Below, piece after piece: positions 7,435 through 17,991 of a DNA stretch of 64,000 nucleotides. Under the pieces are notes generated by a model. That model was not told the origin of the DNA. It saw nothing but the letters and a program-made list of their open reading frames with translations, and did not search any database. Origin of the DNA: Prevotella sp. (GTDB lineage: Bacteria > Bacteroidota > Bacteroidia > Bacteroidales > Bacteroidaceae). The number at the start of each line of letters is the position of its first letter. Positions within the stretch are counted from its first letter, which is position 1. The position numbers were made by a program, and so were the translations under genes. The stretch is from contig JAGAPR010000021.1 of assembly GCA_017623155.1 (NCBI GenBank), positions 23,048 through 87,047 of the forward strand, written 5' to 3'.

Positions 7435-10176
7435 ATGGTGCGACGTTATTTCAAAATAATACTCCTGTCGGTTTTTGTGGTGTTTCAGTCTGTTGCCGTG
7501 TCGGCATCTGAAAAACTTGACGGCATACGCCGGGCTTTGGAGGCATCTTCCGTGAGCCGGTTGCAGGAGAAAGTATATCTGCACACCGACAATACATGCT
7601 ATTTCATCGGCGATACGCTTTGGTATAAAGCATACGTGGTGGGTGCGGGCGACCTGCGCCCCACCACGATGAGCCGCATACTGTATGTCGAACTGCTCAC
7701 TCCCGACGGCCTTGTGGCCGAGCGCCAGAGCGTCATTGTGAGCGCGAATGGTTTTACGTGTGGAAACTTCGCGCTTCAAGACACACTCTACTCTGGATAT
7801 TACGAGCTGCGGGCGTACACCCGTTGGATGCTCAATTTCAACGTGGCGGAGCATGACTATACGAAAGACGACGCACATTATTTCTATAACAACAAGATGG
7901 CGGCCGACTATTTCCGCCACTGGGAGGGACTTTACTCGCGGGTGTTGCCCGTTTATGAGCGTCCCGACTCGGCAGGCAACTATGCAGGGAAATGGATGGT
8001 CAGCCGCCATAAGCAACGCATTGCCAAAGCCGTCAGGCCGGGGTTGCGCGCCGCGTTCTATCCCGAAGGCGGTGCGATGACGGTGGGCGTGCCCTGTCGT
8101 GTGGCGTTCGAGGTTACCGACGAGCAGGGCGCGGCGGTAGATATAAAAGGTGTTGTCGCGGGCGACGGCGTGAAAACAACCGACATTGCCACCACATACA
8201 TGGGGCGCGGAGCGTTCACCGTCACCCCGACGGTGCGGCGTCTCAGAGCGTCTTTCACGTGGAAAGGCCGCGACTATTCGTTCGAGTTGCCCGCTGCCGA
8301 GCCTGCGGGAGCCACCGTCCGCCTGTCGGGGCGCAGCGTGGATATCTCGTCGGCAGGACTGCCGGCCGGCGACTACGGTCTGTCGGTGCTCTGCCGCGGC
8401 GTGCTCCGACATTTCACCACCGTCAGTCTCGACGTTTCGGGGCGCGCGTCGATTACCCTTCCCGCCGGTCTTCCGGCCGGAGTGAACGACCTTACGCTGT
8501 TCGACGAGAGCGGCCGAATACTTGCCGACCGCCTTTTCTTCGTGCGCCCGACAGCCGGAGACGTGTCGAAAATCACGCTCGGCGGAAATGTCAAGGCCGA
8601 ATATTCGCCATACGAAGAGATAAACCTTGACCTCGTCTGCGGAGATTCCGTAGGCTTGCTGCCCGTGTCTGTATCGGTGAGAGACGCCCGCACTGACGAA
8701 CCGACATACGACAACGGCAACATAATGACCGACATGCTGCTCGGAAGCGAGCTTCGCGGCTTTGTGGCCAATCCCTCATATTATTTTGAAAAGGCCGATG
8801 CAGGGCACGATGCCGCCCTCGACCTGCTCATGATGGTGCAAGGCTGGCGGCGGTATAAATGGAGCGAGCACGCCGATACCGTGCCTGCCCGGTTGCGTTA
8901 CACGCCCGAGACGGCGCTTACCGTGGAGGGCAGCGTGCACAAAACGCTCGGCGTGTATGACGTGGAAAACGGAGAGGTATACTATTGGCGGACAGGACAA
9001 TTCATGACAGGAATAGTTGTCGAGCCGGAAGAAAGCGTGCCGCACAGAGTCTTTGAGTTGGGTAATATAGCCCGGGTGAACAGCCATCTTGGCGTTAATC
9101 ATCCCGACTTGAAGAAAGAAGTGACGGTGGAAGCCGAGATAATATTCGGTGACGAAGTGCTCGGAAATACGCAGCTTACGCACGACGGTGGCCGCTATCT
9201 GTTCGAACTGCCGCCGTATTACGGTGAGGCGGTGTTGAAAATGACAGCCTACAAAGAGAAAGACTCGCTCAAACGCGGCATGCAAACCCGGAAAGGAACA
9301 CAGCATCTTTATGAGACTGCCATGCCCGATTACTATGTGAAGCGCGACCTCTTCTTCCCGCGATATGCCGACAAGTATGACTACTACCGGATAAACAAAC
9401 CCGAGAGCGAATTGGAAAAATCCTTGTTTGGCGGAGTTGCCGACTCGCTCCTTTCCATGGAGCGCGACATACACAGGCTGCAAGACGTGAACGTGAGCGG
9501 TCGCCGGCGCGGCAAAAGGGGAGTAGACTACGACCAACCGGCGTATGTCATCGACGCATACACACTGTATAACACCGTCACCGACTACGGACTGAGCTAC
9601 GGACAGTTCGACCGACGGATGTTTCCCGTGCAGGTGGCGCGCCTGCTTTACGGCAACATGGGGCGCACAAACAGGTTTAACGTAGACTCGCGGGTAGACA
9701 GATACACATATTACAGAAGCTATGTTCCCGACACGGCGAATGCCGGCAAGATATGGGAAAACCGCAATGAGGACGATTTGCTGAACGAACTGAGCCTGCG
9801 GCGGCTGAACGAGGTGAGAGTGTTTACAGACTATGAGCCTCGCAATGAGGACGCCTTTACGGAGCAAGACCATTACAATGCTGACGTGACGGTGGAGATG
9901 GTGCCGTTTGAGGAAGGTGTGGTGCAGCCCACATTCCGCGACCGACATATCATGCTGCCCGGACTGAACGAGCCTGCCGACTTCTATAATCCCGATTACA
10001 GCGGTGCTCATCCCGCCGGGCCGACTGATTTCCGGCGCACGCTTTACTGGAATCCCAACGCACGGCCAGATGCCGGCGGACACCTGAAATTGCGGTTGTT
10101 CAACAACAGCGGAAGCACGGCGGTGAAAATATCTGTGGCAGGAATTACGGCCGACGGAAGGTTTGTGGTTTATTGA
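7435..10176 (+). CDS. Large secreted macroglobulin-like (MG2-type) surface protein
   Basis: A 913-residue protein with a signal peptide (~1-23). The N-terminal part after it (LQEKVYLHTDNTCYFIGDTLWYKAY, residues ~41-65) is the typical opening of Bacteroidota proteins with MG2-like beta domains resembling alpha-2-macroglobulin, followed by several beta-sandwich modules. Around residues 685-700 a short stretch (LQDVNVSGRRRGKR) resembles the junction before a TonB-plug-like domain. No catalytic motif is seen. Such proteins are found in many Bacteroidota genomes without a known task. It stands alone between the GH43 and PL11 genes, with 198 bases before the next gene. Family resemblance is reasonable; function is unknown. 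Confidence 0.6.
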   Translation: MVRRYFKIILLSVFVVFQSVAVSASEKLDGIRRALEASSVSRLQEKVYLHTDNTCYFIGDTLWYKAYVVGAGDLRPTTMSRILYVELLTPDGLVAERQSVIVSANGFTCGNFALQDTLYSGYYELRAYTRWMLNFNVAEHDYTKDDAHYFYNNKMAADYFRHWEGLYSRVLPVYERPDSAGNYAGKWMVSRHKQRIAKAVRPGLRAAFYPEGGAMTVGVPCRVAFEVTDEQGAAVDIKGVVAGDGVKTTDIATTYMGRGAFTVTPTVRRLRASFTWKGRDYSFELPAAEPAGATVRLSGRSVDISSAGLPAGDYGLSVLCRGVLRHFTTVSLDVSGRASITLPAGLPAGVNDLTLFDESGRILADRLFFVRPTAGDVSKITLGGNVKAEYSPYEEINLDLVCGDSVGLLPVSVSVRDARTDEPTYDNGNIMTDMLLGSELRGFVANPSYYFEKADAGHDAALDLLMMVQGWRRYKWSEHADTVPARLRYTPETALTVEGSVHKTLGVYDVENGEVYYWRTGQFMTGIVVEPEESVPHRVFELGNIARVNSHLGVNHPDLKKEVTVEAEIIFGDEVLGNTQLTHDGGRYLFELPPYYGEAVLKMTAYKEKDSLKRGMQTRKGTQHLYETAMPDYYVKRDLFFPRYADKYDYYRINKPESELEKSLFGGVADSLLSMERDIHRLQDVNVSGRRRGKRGVDYDQPAYVIDAYTLYNTVTDYGLSYGQFDRRMFPVQVARLLYGNMGRTNRFNVDSRVDRYTYYRSYVPDTANAGKIWENRNEDDLLNELSLRRLNEVRVFTDYEPRNEDAFTEQDHYNADVTVEMVPFEEGVVQPTFRDRHIMLPGLNEPADFYNPDYSGAHPAGPTDFRRTLYWNPNARPDAGGHLKLRLFNNSGSTAVKISVAGITADGRFVVY

Positions 10177-10247
10177 AATAATGACTTTTTTTGATTGCGA
10201 ATAAACAAAAAACGATAAAAAACACACCTGTTTTAAAATAAAATACT

Positions 10248-10255
10248 TAAATTTG
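10248..10255 (+). promoter_or_regulatory. Possible minus-7 element for the PL11 gene
   Basis: TAAATTTG matches TAnnTTTG, about 120 bases before the PL11 start. No clear -33 element at the right distance. Confidence 0.3.
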
Positions 10256-10374
10256 CCGAATGATAGTGTGGCATCAGTCATGCAGTGGCGGCATGTCGTC
10301 ACCATGACATGGAGTTTGCGCCCATATCATGCTTAAAATCTTGACAATAAATATATTAACTAACCAACAATAAA

Positions 10375-13300
10375 ATGAGGAAAAAACTATTTCTGTTACT
10401 TTCGCTCGGCATGGCGTTTGCCGGCGCTTGGGCACAGCGCGCTACCGATGTGGTAGACCGCGGCCTCGTTGCCGTGAAATACATCGGCGGCGTTTATTGC
10501 AGTTGGCGTATTCCGGCAGAGGAATATTATGATGTCACATATAATATATATCGTGACGGAACGAAGATTAATGATACTCCGCTTACGGTGTCAAACTATC
10601 GTGACGACAACGGAACAAGTACCAGCAAGTATACTGTGGAGGCTGTCGTGCGCGGCAAAGCGCAGGGACAGTGCGACCCGGTGAAGCCGTGGAGCAACAA
10701 TTATCTCGAAGTGAGGATGAACCACGGCAACCTTACGAGTACCTATATACCCAATGACGCATGTGTGGCCGATGTCGACGGAGACGGCCAAATGGAAATC
10801 TTGTTGAAGTTCGACAACCAAAGCGACGCGGCAAAGTCTTATCCGAAAGGCGGAAATAACGGCGAGTATGCCATCATCGAAGTATATAAACTCGACGGCA
10901 CGAAGCTGTGGTGGGTAGATCTCGGACCTAATATGGGCGATTTCCAGAACAATGAGAACAACATCGTGGCATACGACTGGGACGGTGACGGAAAGGCCGA
11001 AGCCGTGATGCGCGCAGCCGACGGCACGACAATACACATGGCCGACGGCACCACACAGGTTATCGGTGACAAGTCGAAGAATTACCGTGCCGCCACAAAC
11101 ACGGGCCAATGGTTTATCCATGAAGGTGCAGAGTTCCTGCTTTATCTCAACGGAGCCACGGGAAAGCCGTATCAGGTGATGGAATATCCGTTGAAGAGAC
11201 TTGAAGACGGAGAGACAAACCTGCAAGCCGCATGGGGCGACGGATACGGTCACCGCTCGTCAAAATACTTCTTCGGTGCGCCCGTGCTCGACGGCCGTAA
11301 GGCAAGCATATTCCTTGCCCGCGGTATTTACACGCAGCATAAGATGATTGCTTACGACGTAAATCCCGCCACACACGAGCTTACAGTGCGCTGGCGTTGG
11401 AATTGCAATACGGCCGGTTCGCCGTGGTACGGACAGGGTTATCACAATTACGGAATAGCCGATGTCGACTGGGACGGCCGCGATGAGATCGTGTTCGGCT
11501 CGATGGTTATCGACGATAATGGCAAAGGACTGTCTACAACCGGACTCGGACATGGTGACGCCCAGCATTGCAGCGACTTCGACCCGTACAATCACGGACA
11601 GGAAATATTTGCCTGCAACGAAGACCGGCCGGGCAACAACTTCCGCGATGCCACTACATCAAAGATTTATTATCGTTTCTCGTCAAACGATGACGACGGT
11701 CGTGCCATCATGGGTAATTTCAGCAACAGCTATCCCGGCGCGCAGGGAACATCCGCTCGCGACGGCTCGCTGATAAGCTCTGTCTCTCATGCAGCCATCC
11801 CCGGAGGCTCGAAAGCCGACATAGCGCAGAACATGCGCATCTATTGGGACGGCGATTTGTGCTCGGAGACGTTTAATTACGTGAACGGGAAAAACACCAA
11901 CGGAGCCATATATAAACCCGGCAAGGGAGTGATTGCCACGCTCGGCGGCAGTATGACAAACAACGATACGAAAGGAACACCGTGTTTCCAAGGCGATATT
12001 TTCGGCGACTGGCGCGAGGAGGTTATCATGCGCACACAGTCGAATAATATCAGAATATACACCACGGACGTGAAAACAAACTGGCGCAACTATTCTTTGT
12101 GGCACGACCATCAGTATCGTCAGGCAATGGTATGGCAGATGTGCGGTTACAACCAGCCGCCTCACACAAGCTACTTCCTCGGCGAGATGGAAGGCATTAC
12201 TGTGGCACCCGCTCCGCTGACTATGACCGGCAGAACGGAGATTAAGAACGGTGCGACAATAGGTAGCGGCGAGGCCGACAAACATATCATAATGTGCGAG
12301 ACGGGCGATATGACCGTGGCCGTGAGCAACGGAGCAGCCCCCTATATCTTCACAGATAATGCTCCGACATGGGTTCAGGGTAATGACGACAACAATAAGA
12401 TTGTGACAACAGAGTATACCCACACACTTACGGGCGGTGCTTTCACCGGCGAGATGAGACTCGTGAAGCAGGGCGACGGCACGTTGAGACTTCCTAATGT
12501 CACACAGACATACACCGGCGAGACAAGTGTATGGGCGGGAACGCTCGCTTTCGACGGCACAATGCAGTCGAGCCGCGTATGGCTCAACCGTCATTCGACA
12601 CTCGTGTCAGACGGCGGAAAGTTCTTGAAAGGTATCAAGGCCGACTATAACGCCACGATAATACCGGGTGGAAAAGACAAGAAAGGAACGATAGAGACTG
12701 ACTCGCTGTGGCTTAACTTCGGCTCGGTAGTGCTCTTCGATATTTACGGTGAGGATGTGACGGCCGACGTTGTGAAAGCCAAGACACTGACAATAGAGAA
12801 GAAAGACTGGGCAAACGGTCCGACATATTCCACTCCGGTGTTCCGTTTCGTGAAGCATTTGGCCGCAGGTGCTGACAACATAGCCAACGGACGCTATCTC
12901 ATCGGCGAGATAGCGAAAATCGAAGGCAGCATAAGCGACATAAAGATAGAGGGACTCAACAGTCAGAAAGCGACCTTGGTACATGAAAGCGGCAAGCTAT
13001 ATGTCGTTATCGAGAACTATGTCGCAGGCGATGTGACATGGGTCGGAAACGTAGACGGCGTTTGGAATGTCGACGAAACACCTAATTTCGTGGAGAAAGG
13101 TTCAGGCGTGGAACGTTCGTTCGTGCCCGGCGACAATGTCATTTTCGACGACAACGCACAGTCGGAAACAATCACCGTGCAGGGAACGGTGGCTCCGAAG
13201 AGCATCGTTTTCGCCAATGAGACAAAGACGCTCACCCTTAACGGCGACAGCATCGTGGGCGAGGGAACGGTGACAAAGACCGGTGCGGCCAATGTAAATA

Positions 13301-14913
13301 TTAATAATGTGAACTGTGTGGGCAACACAACGATATCAGCCGGAAAGATTACCGTGACTTCGTTGGCCAATGAGATAGGTCAGGATGTGGGCGCGTTGGG
13401 CACCATAGACAAGACCATCACCGTTACCAACAACGCCACGCTCGGTATAAGTGCCACATCAACATCCGGACAAACGGTTGTCGTGGGCGAGGGTGGAGCA
13501 ACGATAGACGTTGCCAACGGCGTGTCGCTGACAATGAGTACCGGCATCAAGGCATCGGCAAGCGATGCCGTTCTCACCAAGACCGGAAGCGGAACGCTTA
13601 ATCTCGGTGCAGGAAACGGTGTGTCGAAATTGATTATCAATGGTGGCGTGGTGAACGCTTCCGAGAGCGGCAGTGTCGTGCAGTTGCCGGCAACGGTAGA
13701 GTTCCGCAGCGGAAGACTTTATGATCCGGGCAGCGACGGTATGCCGGGAACAAGCAACAAGACCAATTTCGTGGTTCCGGAAAAATGTACCGGTACGCTG
13801 TATGTCGACCCGAGATGCGATTATAGTGGTAAGCTCACGGGTGCAGGTACATTCTATGTATACGCTGCCGGAGTGCGCAACTACTTTAAAGGCGACTGGA
13901 GCAACTTCGAGGGAACTATCATACCCGGTTACAGCAAGCGCGGCTCATACGATCCTTCGTTCGATTTCAGCAACTCACGAGGTATTGGCAAGGCCACGTT
14001 GCAGATGAATGAAGGCATTGAATTCAAGAACAACGGCAACAATGTGGCTGTGGCCAACATCACCGGAAAGGGAACATTGAGCGGCACGGGAACGTATGTC
14101 ATCGGCGGCACAGGCGAGAACATTCTTTTCGAAGGCTCGATATTGTCGCCCGTGAAAAAGACCGGAGACGGTATATGGTCACTTTCCACAAACAGCTCAC
14201 AGAAGAATATTGGAACGATAAATATCGACGGCGGATATCTTTATCTGAATACTTACAACTCAACTACAGTGATTGTGGGCAACAATCCCGTTAATGTGAA
14301 CAACGGCGGAACTATCAACGGTACCGGAACATTGGGTGTGCTGAACATCAACTCGGGTGGAACAATCACTCCGGGACGCACGTCGACGACCGACGTGTCG
14401 GGCTTCTTGGCTGCGGAGGGCAACCTCACGGCAAACACCGGCTCGGTGGTTAATCTCAATATCAAGAATGCAAACAACGGAACTTCATCGCGCTCATTCC
14501 TCAAATCGGGTGCCACGCTGACGCTTAACGGAACGGTTAACATCACAGTGAGTCCCAATTACGTGCCTGCCGTGGGCGATGAGATAATCCTTTGGACGGC
14601 AAATGCCTTTGCAGGAAATCCGACATTAAATCTTCCTGCATTGCCCGCCGGATATCAATGGAATACCGCCGACCTGCTGAAGCCGGAAGGAGTGTTACGC
14701 GTGAGCGGCACCGACGGCATCTCGTCAATAGCCGCAGGCACACAGGTACGTTGCCGCGTATACACTGTAAGCGGATTGTCGGTAGGCGAGTTTGATGCTA
14801 CGGCCGCCGATATCAAAGCCGAGGCTCGCAAACTCGGACTCGAATCCGGTACATATATAATACGCGTGAGTGCCGATAAGGCAACGGAAACAGTAAAGAT
14901 TGTAATCAAGTAA
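10375..14913 (+). CDS. PL11 rhamnogalacturonan lyase fused to a beta-strand repeat stalk and T9SS tail
   Basis: A 1512-residue secreted protein with signal peptide ending AWA-Q (~20). Residues ~21-610 form a complete PL11 lyase: it opens RATDVVDRGLVA and has several Asp-rich calcium loops (DVDGDG ~134, DWDGDG ~202, DVDWDG ~363), GDIFGDWREE (~541) and YNQPPH near 590. From ~640 to ~1430 it changes to Gly/Thr/Asn-rich beta-strand repeats like autotransporter-associated repeats (LVKQGDGTLRL, LTKTGSGTLNL, VKKTGDGIWSL). The last ~70 residues (VRCRVYTVSGLSVGEFDA ... SGTYIIRVS) resemble a T9SS sorting domain. The lyase would cut rhamnogalacturonan-I; the stalk may hold it away from the cell. A terminator follows. 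Confidence 0.88.
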   Translation: MRKKLFLLLSLGMAFAGAWAQRATDVVDRGLVAVKYIGGVYCSWRIPAEEYYDVTYNIYRDGTKINDTPLTVSNYRDDNGTSTSKYTVEAVVRGKAQGQCDPVKPWSNNYLEVRMNHGNLTSTYIPNDACVADVDGDGQMEILLKFDNQSDAAKSYPKGGNNGEYAIIEVYKLDGTKLWWVDLGPNMGDFQNNENNIVAYDWDGDGKAEAVMRAADGTTIHMADGTTQVIGDKSKNYRAATNTGQWFIHEGAEFLLYLNGATGKPYQVMEYPLKRLEDGETNLQAAWGDGYGHRSSKYFFGAPVLDGRKASIFLARGIYTQHKMIAYDVNPATHELTVRWRWNCNTAGSPWYGQGYHNYGIADVDWDGRDEIVFGSMVIDDNGKGLSTTGLGHGDAQHCSDFDPYNHGQEIFACNEDRPGNNFRDATTSKIYYRFSSNDDDGRAIMGNFSNSYPGAQGTSARDGSLISSVSHAAIPGGSKADIAQNMRIYWDGDLCSETFNYVNGKNTNGAIYKPGKGVIATLGGSMTNNDTKGTPCFQGDIFGDWREEVIMRTQSNNIRIYTTDVKTNWRNYSLWHDHQYRQAMVWQMCGYNQPPHTSYFLGEMEGITVAPAPLTMTGRTEIKNGATIGSGEADKHIIMCETGDMTVAVSNGAAPYIFTDNAPTWVQGNDDNNKIVTTEYTHTLTGGAFTGEMRLVKQGDGTLRLPNVTQTYTGETSVWAGTLAFDGTMQSSRVWLNRHSTLVSDGGKFLKGIKADYNATIIPGGKDKKGTIETDSLWLNFGSVVLFDIYGEDVTADVVKAKTLTIEKKDWANGPTYSTPVFRFVKHLAAGADNIANGRYLIGEIAKIEGSISDIKIEGLNSQKATLVHESGKLYVVIENYVAGDVTWVGNVDGVWNVDETPNFVEKGSGVERSFVPGDNVIFDDNAQSETITVQGTVAPKSIVFANETKTLTLNGDSIVGEGTVTKTGAANVNINNVNCVGNTTISAGKITVTSLANEIGQDVGALGTIDKTITVTNNATLGISATSTSGQTVVVGEGGATIDVANGVSLTMSTGIKASASDAVLTKTGSGTLNLGAGNGVSKLIINGGVVNASESGSVVQLPATVEFRSGRLYDPGSDGMPGTSNKTNFVVPEKCTGTLYVDPRCDYSGKLTGAGTFYVYAAGVRNYFKGDWSNFEGTIIPGYSKRGSYDPSFDFSNSRGIGKATLQMNEGIEFKNNGNNVAVANITGKGTLSGTGTYVIGGTGENILFEGSILSPVKKTGDGIWSLSTNSSQKNIGTINIDGGYLYLNTYNSTTVIVGNNPVNVNNGGTINGTGTLGVLNINSGGTITPGRTSTTDVSGFLAAEGNLTANTGSVVNLNIKNANNGTSSRSFLKSGATLTLNGTVNITVSPNYVPAVGDEIILWTANAFAGNPTLNLPALPAGYQWNTADLLKPEGVLRVSGTDGISSIAAGTQVRCRVYTVSGLSVGEFDATAADIKAEARKLGLESGTYIIRVSADKATETVKIVIK

Positions 14914-14930
14914 ATGCGGTCTGTTGCATA

Positions 14931-14982
14931 AAAAAGCGGAGACATGGAACTGATAAACAGTATTCCGTGTCTCCGTCTTTTT
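14931..14982 (+). terminator. Intrinsic terminator after the PL11 gene
   Basis: Hairpin arms CGGAGACATGGAA (14937) and TTCCGTGTCTCCG (14963), followed by TCTTTTT. Confidence 0.8.
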
Positions 14983-15027
14983 AGGCTTATCCGACATATC
15001 GAGTGACATATATATATCCGTTTGTTC

Positions 15028-15106
15028 GTAGGGGCGCACGGTTCGTGCGTCCGCCGGATGGCTAAAAATGTAATATTAAAGCGGACGCACGAGCCGTGCG
15101 CCCCTA
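15028..15106. repeat. REP-type palindrome, copy A
   Basis: Facing arms at 15028-15053 and 15081-15106. Each arm contains its own small hairpin (GCACG-GTT-CGTGC on the left). The spacer differs from copies B and C, and the outer bases read GGGGC rather than GGGAC, so this copy has diverged. It lies 0.2 kb before the 15310 gene. Confidence 0.8.
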
Positions 15107-15192
15107 TGAGTAACGGGAAAACATTTTCCTGTTTTGACTGTTGACCAAACCTTGAATATAAGTTTTAAGTGTTAAAAATACCCAAATAGTAG

Positions 15193-15220
15193 TTTGAATG
15201 AATAAAAAATCATATATTTG
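15193..15220 (+). promoter_or_regulatory. Promoter of the 15310 gene
   Basis: TTTG at 15193, 16 nt, then TATATTTG at 15213. It leaves a leader of about 80 bases. Confidence 0.5.
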
Positions 15221-15309
15221 CAACCGAATATTATTCATTACGGCTATTTATTTAGCATACATAAAGATTATAATCATCTATTAACTTATAAAAATTAACA
15301 ACAACAATT

Positions 15310-17907
15310 ATGAAAAAGCGATTACTTTTAATGTTTGCCGCTGCTTTGGGGTTGACAAGTTCGTTCGCTTATGAAGTGGGCGACTATGTTTACACTCCGA
15401 ACGGCCGGTTTAAGATTACCGGTACCAATCTCGTGAAAAACGGTGATTTTACCGACGGATTGAACAACTGGACAAACCTTTATTGCCAGCCTCTGTCACC
15501 GGATACGTTTGCCGTTACGGATGACGGACCCGATGGACGTAAATGTCTGACAACTTTGCAGGGTGCAACGAGCGTTACAAACTGGGGATATCAGTGTGCG
15601 AACTTCGCTCAGGATATTACCCTCCCCGCAAACACAACCTATCTTTGCACATATAAAGTTAAGGCTTATGTGCCCAATATGTCGAGTGTAGGTATTTACG
15701 GACGTTACTACAACCACCAGAATTTCGTATTCCCCAAAACTCCCGGTGTATATCCGTTGGCCGGCGGTACAAGTGGTAATGGATCAGAGTATGCAAAACT
15801 CAGCGGCGGTATCTTCGGTTACTCTTCATGCTCAGATAAATGGGAAGAGAGAACAATGGATTACAGAACTGAAGCTAACGATACAACAATGAGCATTCTG
15901 TTCTTCGAACTTGTGCCCAATGACAGCTATACCGATTTCGGTATCTATGAGGCAAGGCAGGTGTTCGATGACCGTATCGCATTAGAAACAGCTTCATATA
16001 TCGAATCTTTGGTTAATGACGAAGTTAATTTCCCGAATGGCGATCGTGACGGTTTGAAAATGGTTATCACCGATTTGCGTGAAATGACAAGTTCTGATAT
16101 GTCTGTTTCGGAGTTTGCCGATACATATAAAAACATTATGGGAGCCGACGGCCCCGTTACGGCGTTCCTCAATGAGAACTCGGCCGACGTGTCTTCATAT
16201 TATGAAAACTTTACTTTGGATGACGCAAGTGAGCAAGGCACAGGTAAGACCACTACTCCGGCCAAGGGTTGGACGGCGACAAACAACCGTTGGGGTGTCA
16301 ATGCTCCCGGTTTCAATCTGATGACAAATCATTTGAAATCAGACCAGAGCTCTAATAATAATATGGATGCAAGCTCCGTATCGCAGGGTGCTCATCTTCC
16401 TGCCGGTAAGTATTTCTATGTTGTACGCGGATTAGGCTACAAGATGGGTGCTAACGGTAAAGGTAAGAACGATAACTACTATTTCCCCGATTACTATTCA
16501 CAGATTGACGGTCTTAAGTATTTCTTGAACAATGACTCAGTGGAGATGACAGATTTGCAAACATCTTATGCAAAGATGTATATGAATATCTTTGATGTGA
16601 AAGAAGATGGCAATCAGACCCTCGGTTTCGCATATCCTGCCATCCCCGGAGCTGATACCGGTTCTGCTCCTCCTGCAGGTCATACCGGTAGTGCTACTTT
16701 CCGCTTGGATAATGTGGAAATCCGTATCCTCGGTATGTCGGAAAAAGAAGTGGCAGAATACTTCATCAAAAAGACACTCGAGGCCAAGCGTGAAGATCTT
16801 GCTGCTTCTATCGCCGCAGCCAAGGAAACAGCCGAGAACAAGAAGTATTTGTTCTTCAACACCGTATTGCGCGATTCTATCGCAACATCAGAGGCTGTTC
16901 TTGCTGCCGCAACAGAAGCCACACAGGAGAATATCGACATAGTTGTTGAGCAGAAGAACAACATGGACAAAGCCGTACGTGCTTACACAAGAGCAAATGT
17001 CGAGTATGTTAAGTTGGGTGAAGACATTGAACTGTGCAAGACAGAACTCGCTGACGAGAACCGTACTAAGGGTAAGGAAACATTCAGCGCAGCCATCAAT
17101 GTTGCCGATACATACTACAAGGCTCAGGTTGAGACAAGCCGCGACTCTGCGACAATAATGCTTACAGACTCTACTTTGCTTGCCGCACGTTATGATTACC
17201 AGCTCGTAAATGCTTCTTATAACTCTCCGGCTGATGTGCCACTGGTTAACAATTCATTCCAAAGGAAGAACGCAGAAGGTTGGGAAGAAGACGGTGGAGT
17301 TGCAGACCCCGGCAAAGCAAATTGGAAGTTCTCTGATAATGCTGATATGACAGACGGATATCAGATTTATTTCAATCGTGGTTATTCTCAGACAAATGAG
17401 AAATGGGTATGGCAGGATGTAGAAATACCGACAGCCGGTGCATATCGTTTTGAGGCAGAGGCTATTGTTACGAATAGTAAATGGACTGCAGGTACTACGG
17501 CTGAGACAGATACATATCTATTTATCGGTTCAGATTCTTTGATGATTGCAACTCCGAGTAACGGTAGTGGAAACCAAGATTATCAGGGAAATGTAACGAA
17601 GTTCACGATAACTAAAATAATAGAAGATATCAATACATTGGATCAAGCAGGTGTTATTCGTGTAGGTCTTGAAAGAAAACCGACCATACAGCTTGGACAC
17701 ATATATTTGGGCTCTTGCCATCTCTACTATCTTGGCTCAAAAGAAGATTATGAGAATGGTATCTCAGACGTGAACAACGCAGCAACACTTAACAATGGTG
17801 ATATCTACACCATCAATGGTGTGAAAGTTCGCGCTAATGCCAACTCTCTCAAAGGTCTTGCCAAGGGTATCTATATTATGAATGGTAAGAAGTATGTCGT
17901 AAAATAA
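15310..17907 (+). CDS. Secreted multi-domain protein with T9SS-type tail, function unknown
   Basis: An 865-residue protein with a signal peptide (~1-20, ending SSFAYE). Residues ~35-220 look like a carbohydrate-binding-type beta domain (LVKNGDFTDGLNNWT), a second beta domain follows (~295-480, ending FRLDNVEIRILG), then a long charged helical segment (~485-630) resembling FIVAR-type helical repeats, and a third beta domain (~640-810). The final residues (GDIYTINGVKVRANA ... GIYIMNGKKYVVK) are a T9SS-like sorting tail. No catalytic residues are recognised. It has its own promoter and a terminator, so it is a separate unit beside the rhamnogalacturonan genes. A binding or scaffold role is possible but unproven. 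Confidence 0.6.
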   Translation: MKKRLLLMFAAALGLTSSFAYEVGDYVYTPNGRFKITGTNLVKNGDFTDGLNNWTNLYCQPLSPDTFAVTDDGPDGRKCLTTLQGATSVTNWGYQCANFAQDITLPANTTYLCTYKVKAYVPNMSSVGIYGRYYNHQNFVFPKTPGVYPLAGGTSGNGSEYAKLSGGIFGYSSCSDKWEERTMDYRTEANDTTMSILFFELVPNDSYTDFGIYEARQVFDDRIALETASYIESLVNDEVNFPNGDRDGLKMVITDLREMTSSDMSVSEFADTYKNIMGADGPVTAFLNENSADVSSYYENFTLDDASEQGTGKTTTPAKGWTATNNRWGVNAPGFNLMTNHLKSDQSSNNNMDASSVSQGAHLPAGKYFYVVRGLGYKMGANGKGKNDNYYFPDYYSQIDGLKYFLNNDSVEMTDLQTSYAKMYMNIFDVKEDGNQTLGFAYPAIPGADTGSAPPAGHTGSATFRLDNVEIRILGMSEKEVAEYFIKKTLEAKREDLAASIAAAKETAENKKYLFFNTVLRDSIATSEAVLAAATEATQENIDIVVEQKNNMDKAVRAYTRANVEYVKLGEDIELCKTELADENRTKGKETFSAAINVADTYYKAQVETSRDSATIMLTDSTLLAARYDYQLVNASYNSPADVPLVNNSFQRKNAEGWEEDGGVADPGKANWKFSDNADMTDGYQIYFNRGYSQTNEKWVWQDVEIPTAGAYRFEAEAIVTNSKWTAGTTAETDTYLFIGSDSLMIATPSNGSGNQDYQGNVTKFTITKIIEDINTLDQAGVIRVGLERKPTIQLGHIYLGSCHLYYLGSKEDYENGISDVNNAATLNNGDIYTINGVKVRANANSLKGLAKGIYIMNGKKYVVK

Positions 17908-17939
17908 TGTGCGATATAAGATAGTTAAATAATCTATTT

Positions 17940-17972
17940 AAAAAGGGATGGATTTTTTTCATCCCTTTTTTT
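17940..17972 (+). terminator. Intrinsic terminator
   Basis: AAAAAGGGATG hairpin with CATCCC and a run of seven T, just after the 15310 gene and 20 bases before the next ATG. Confidence 0.8.
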
Positions 17973-17991
17973 ATTCTAACATAAAAACATT

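Noticed and set aside
8776-10305. 509-codon open frame on the minus strand
   Set aside because: It lies opposite the 7435 gene, has no signal peptide or family likeness, and arises from codon bias of the real gene.
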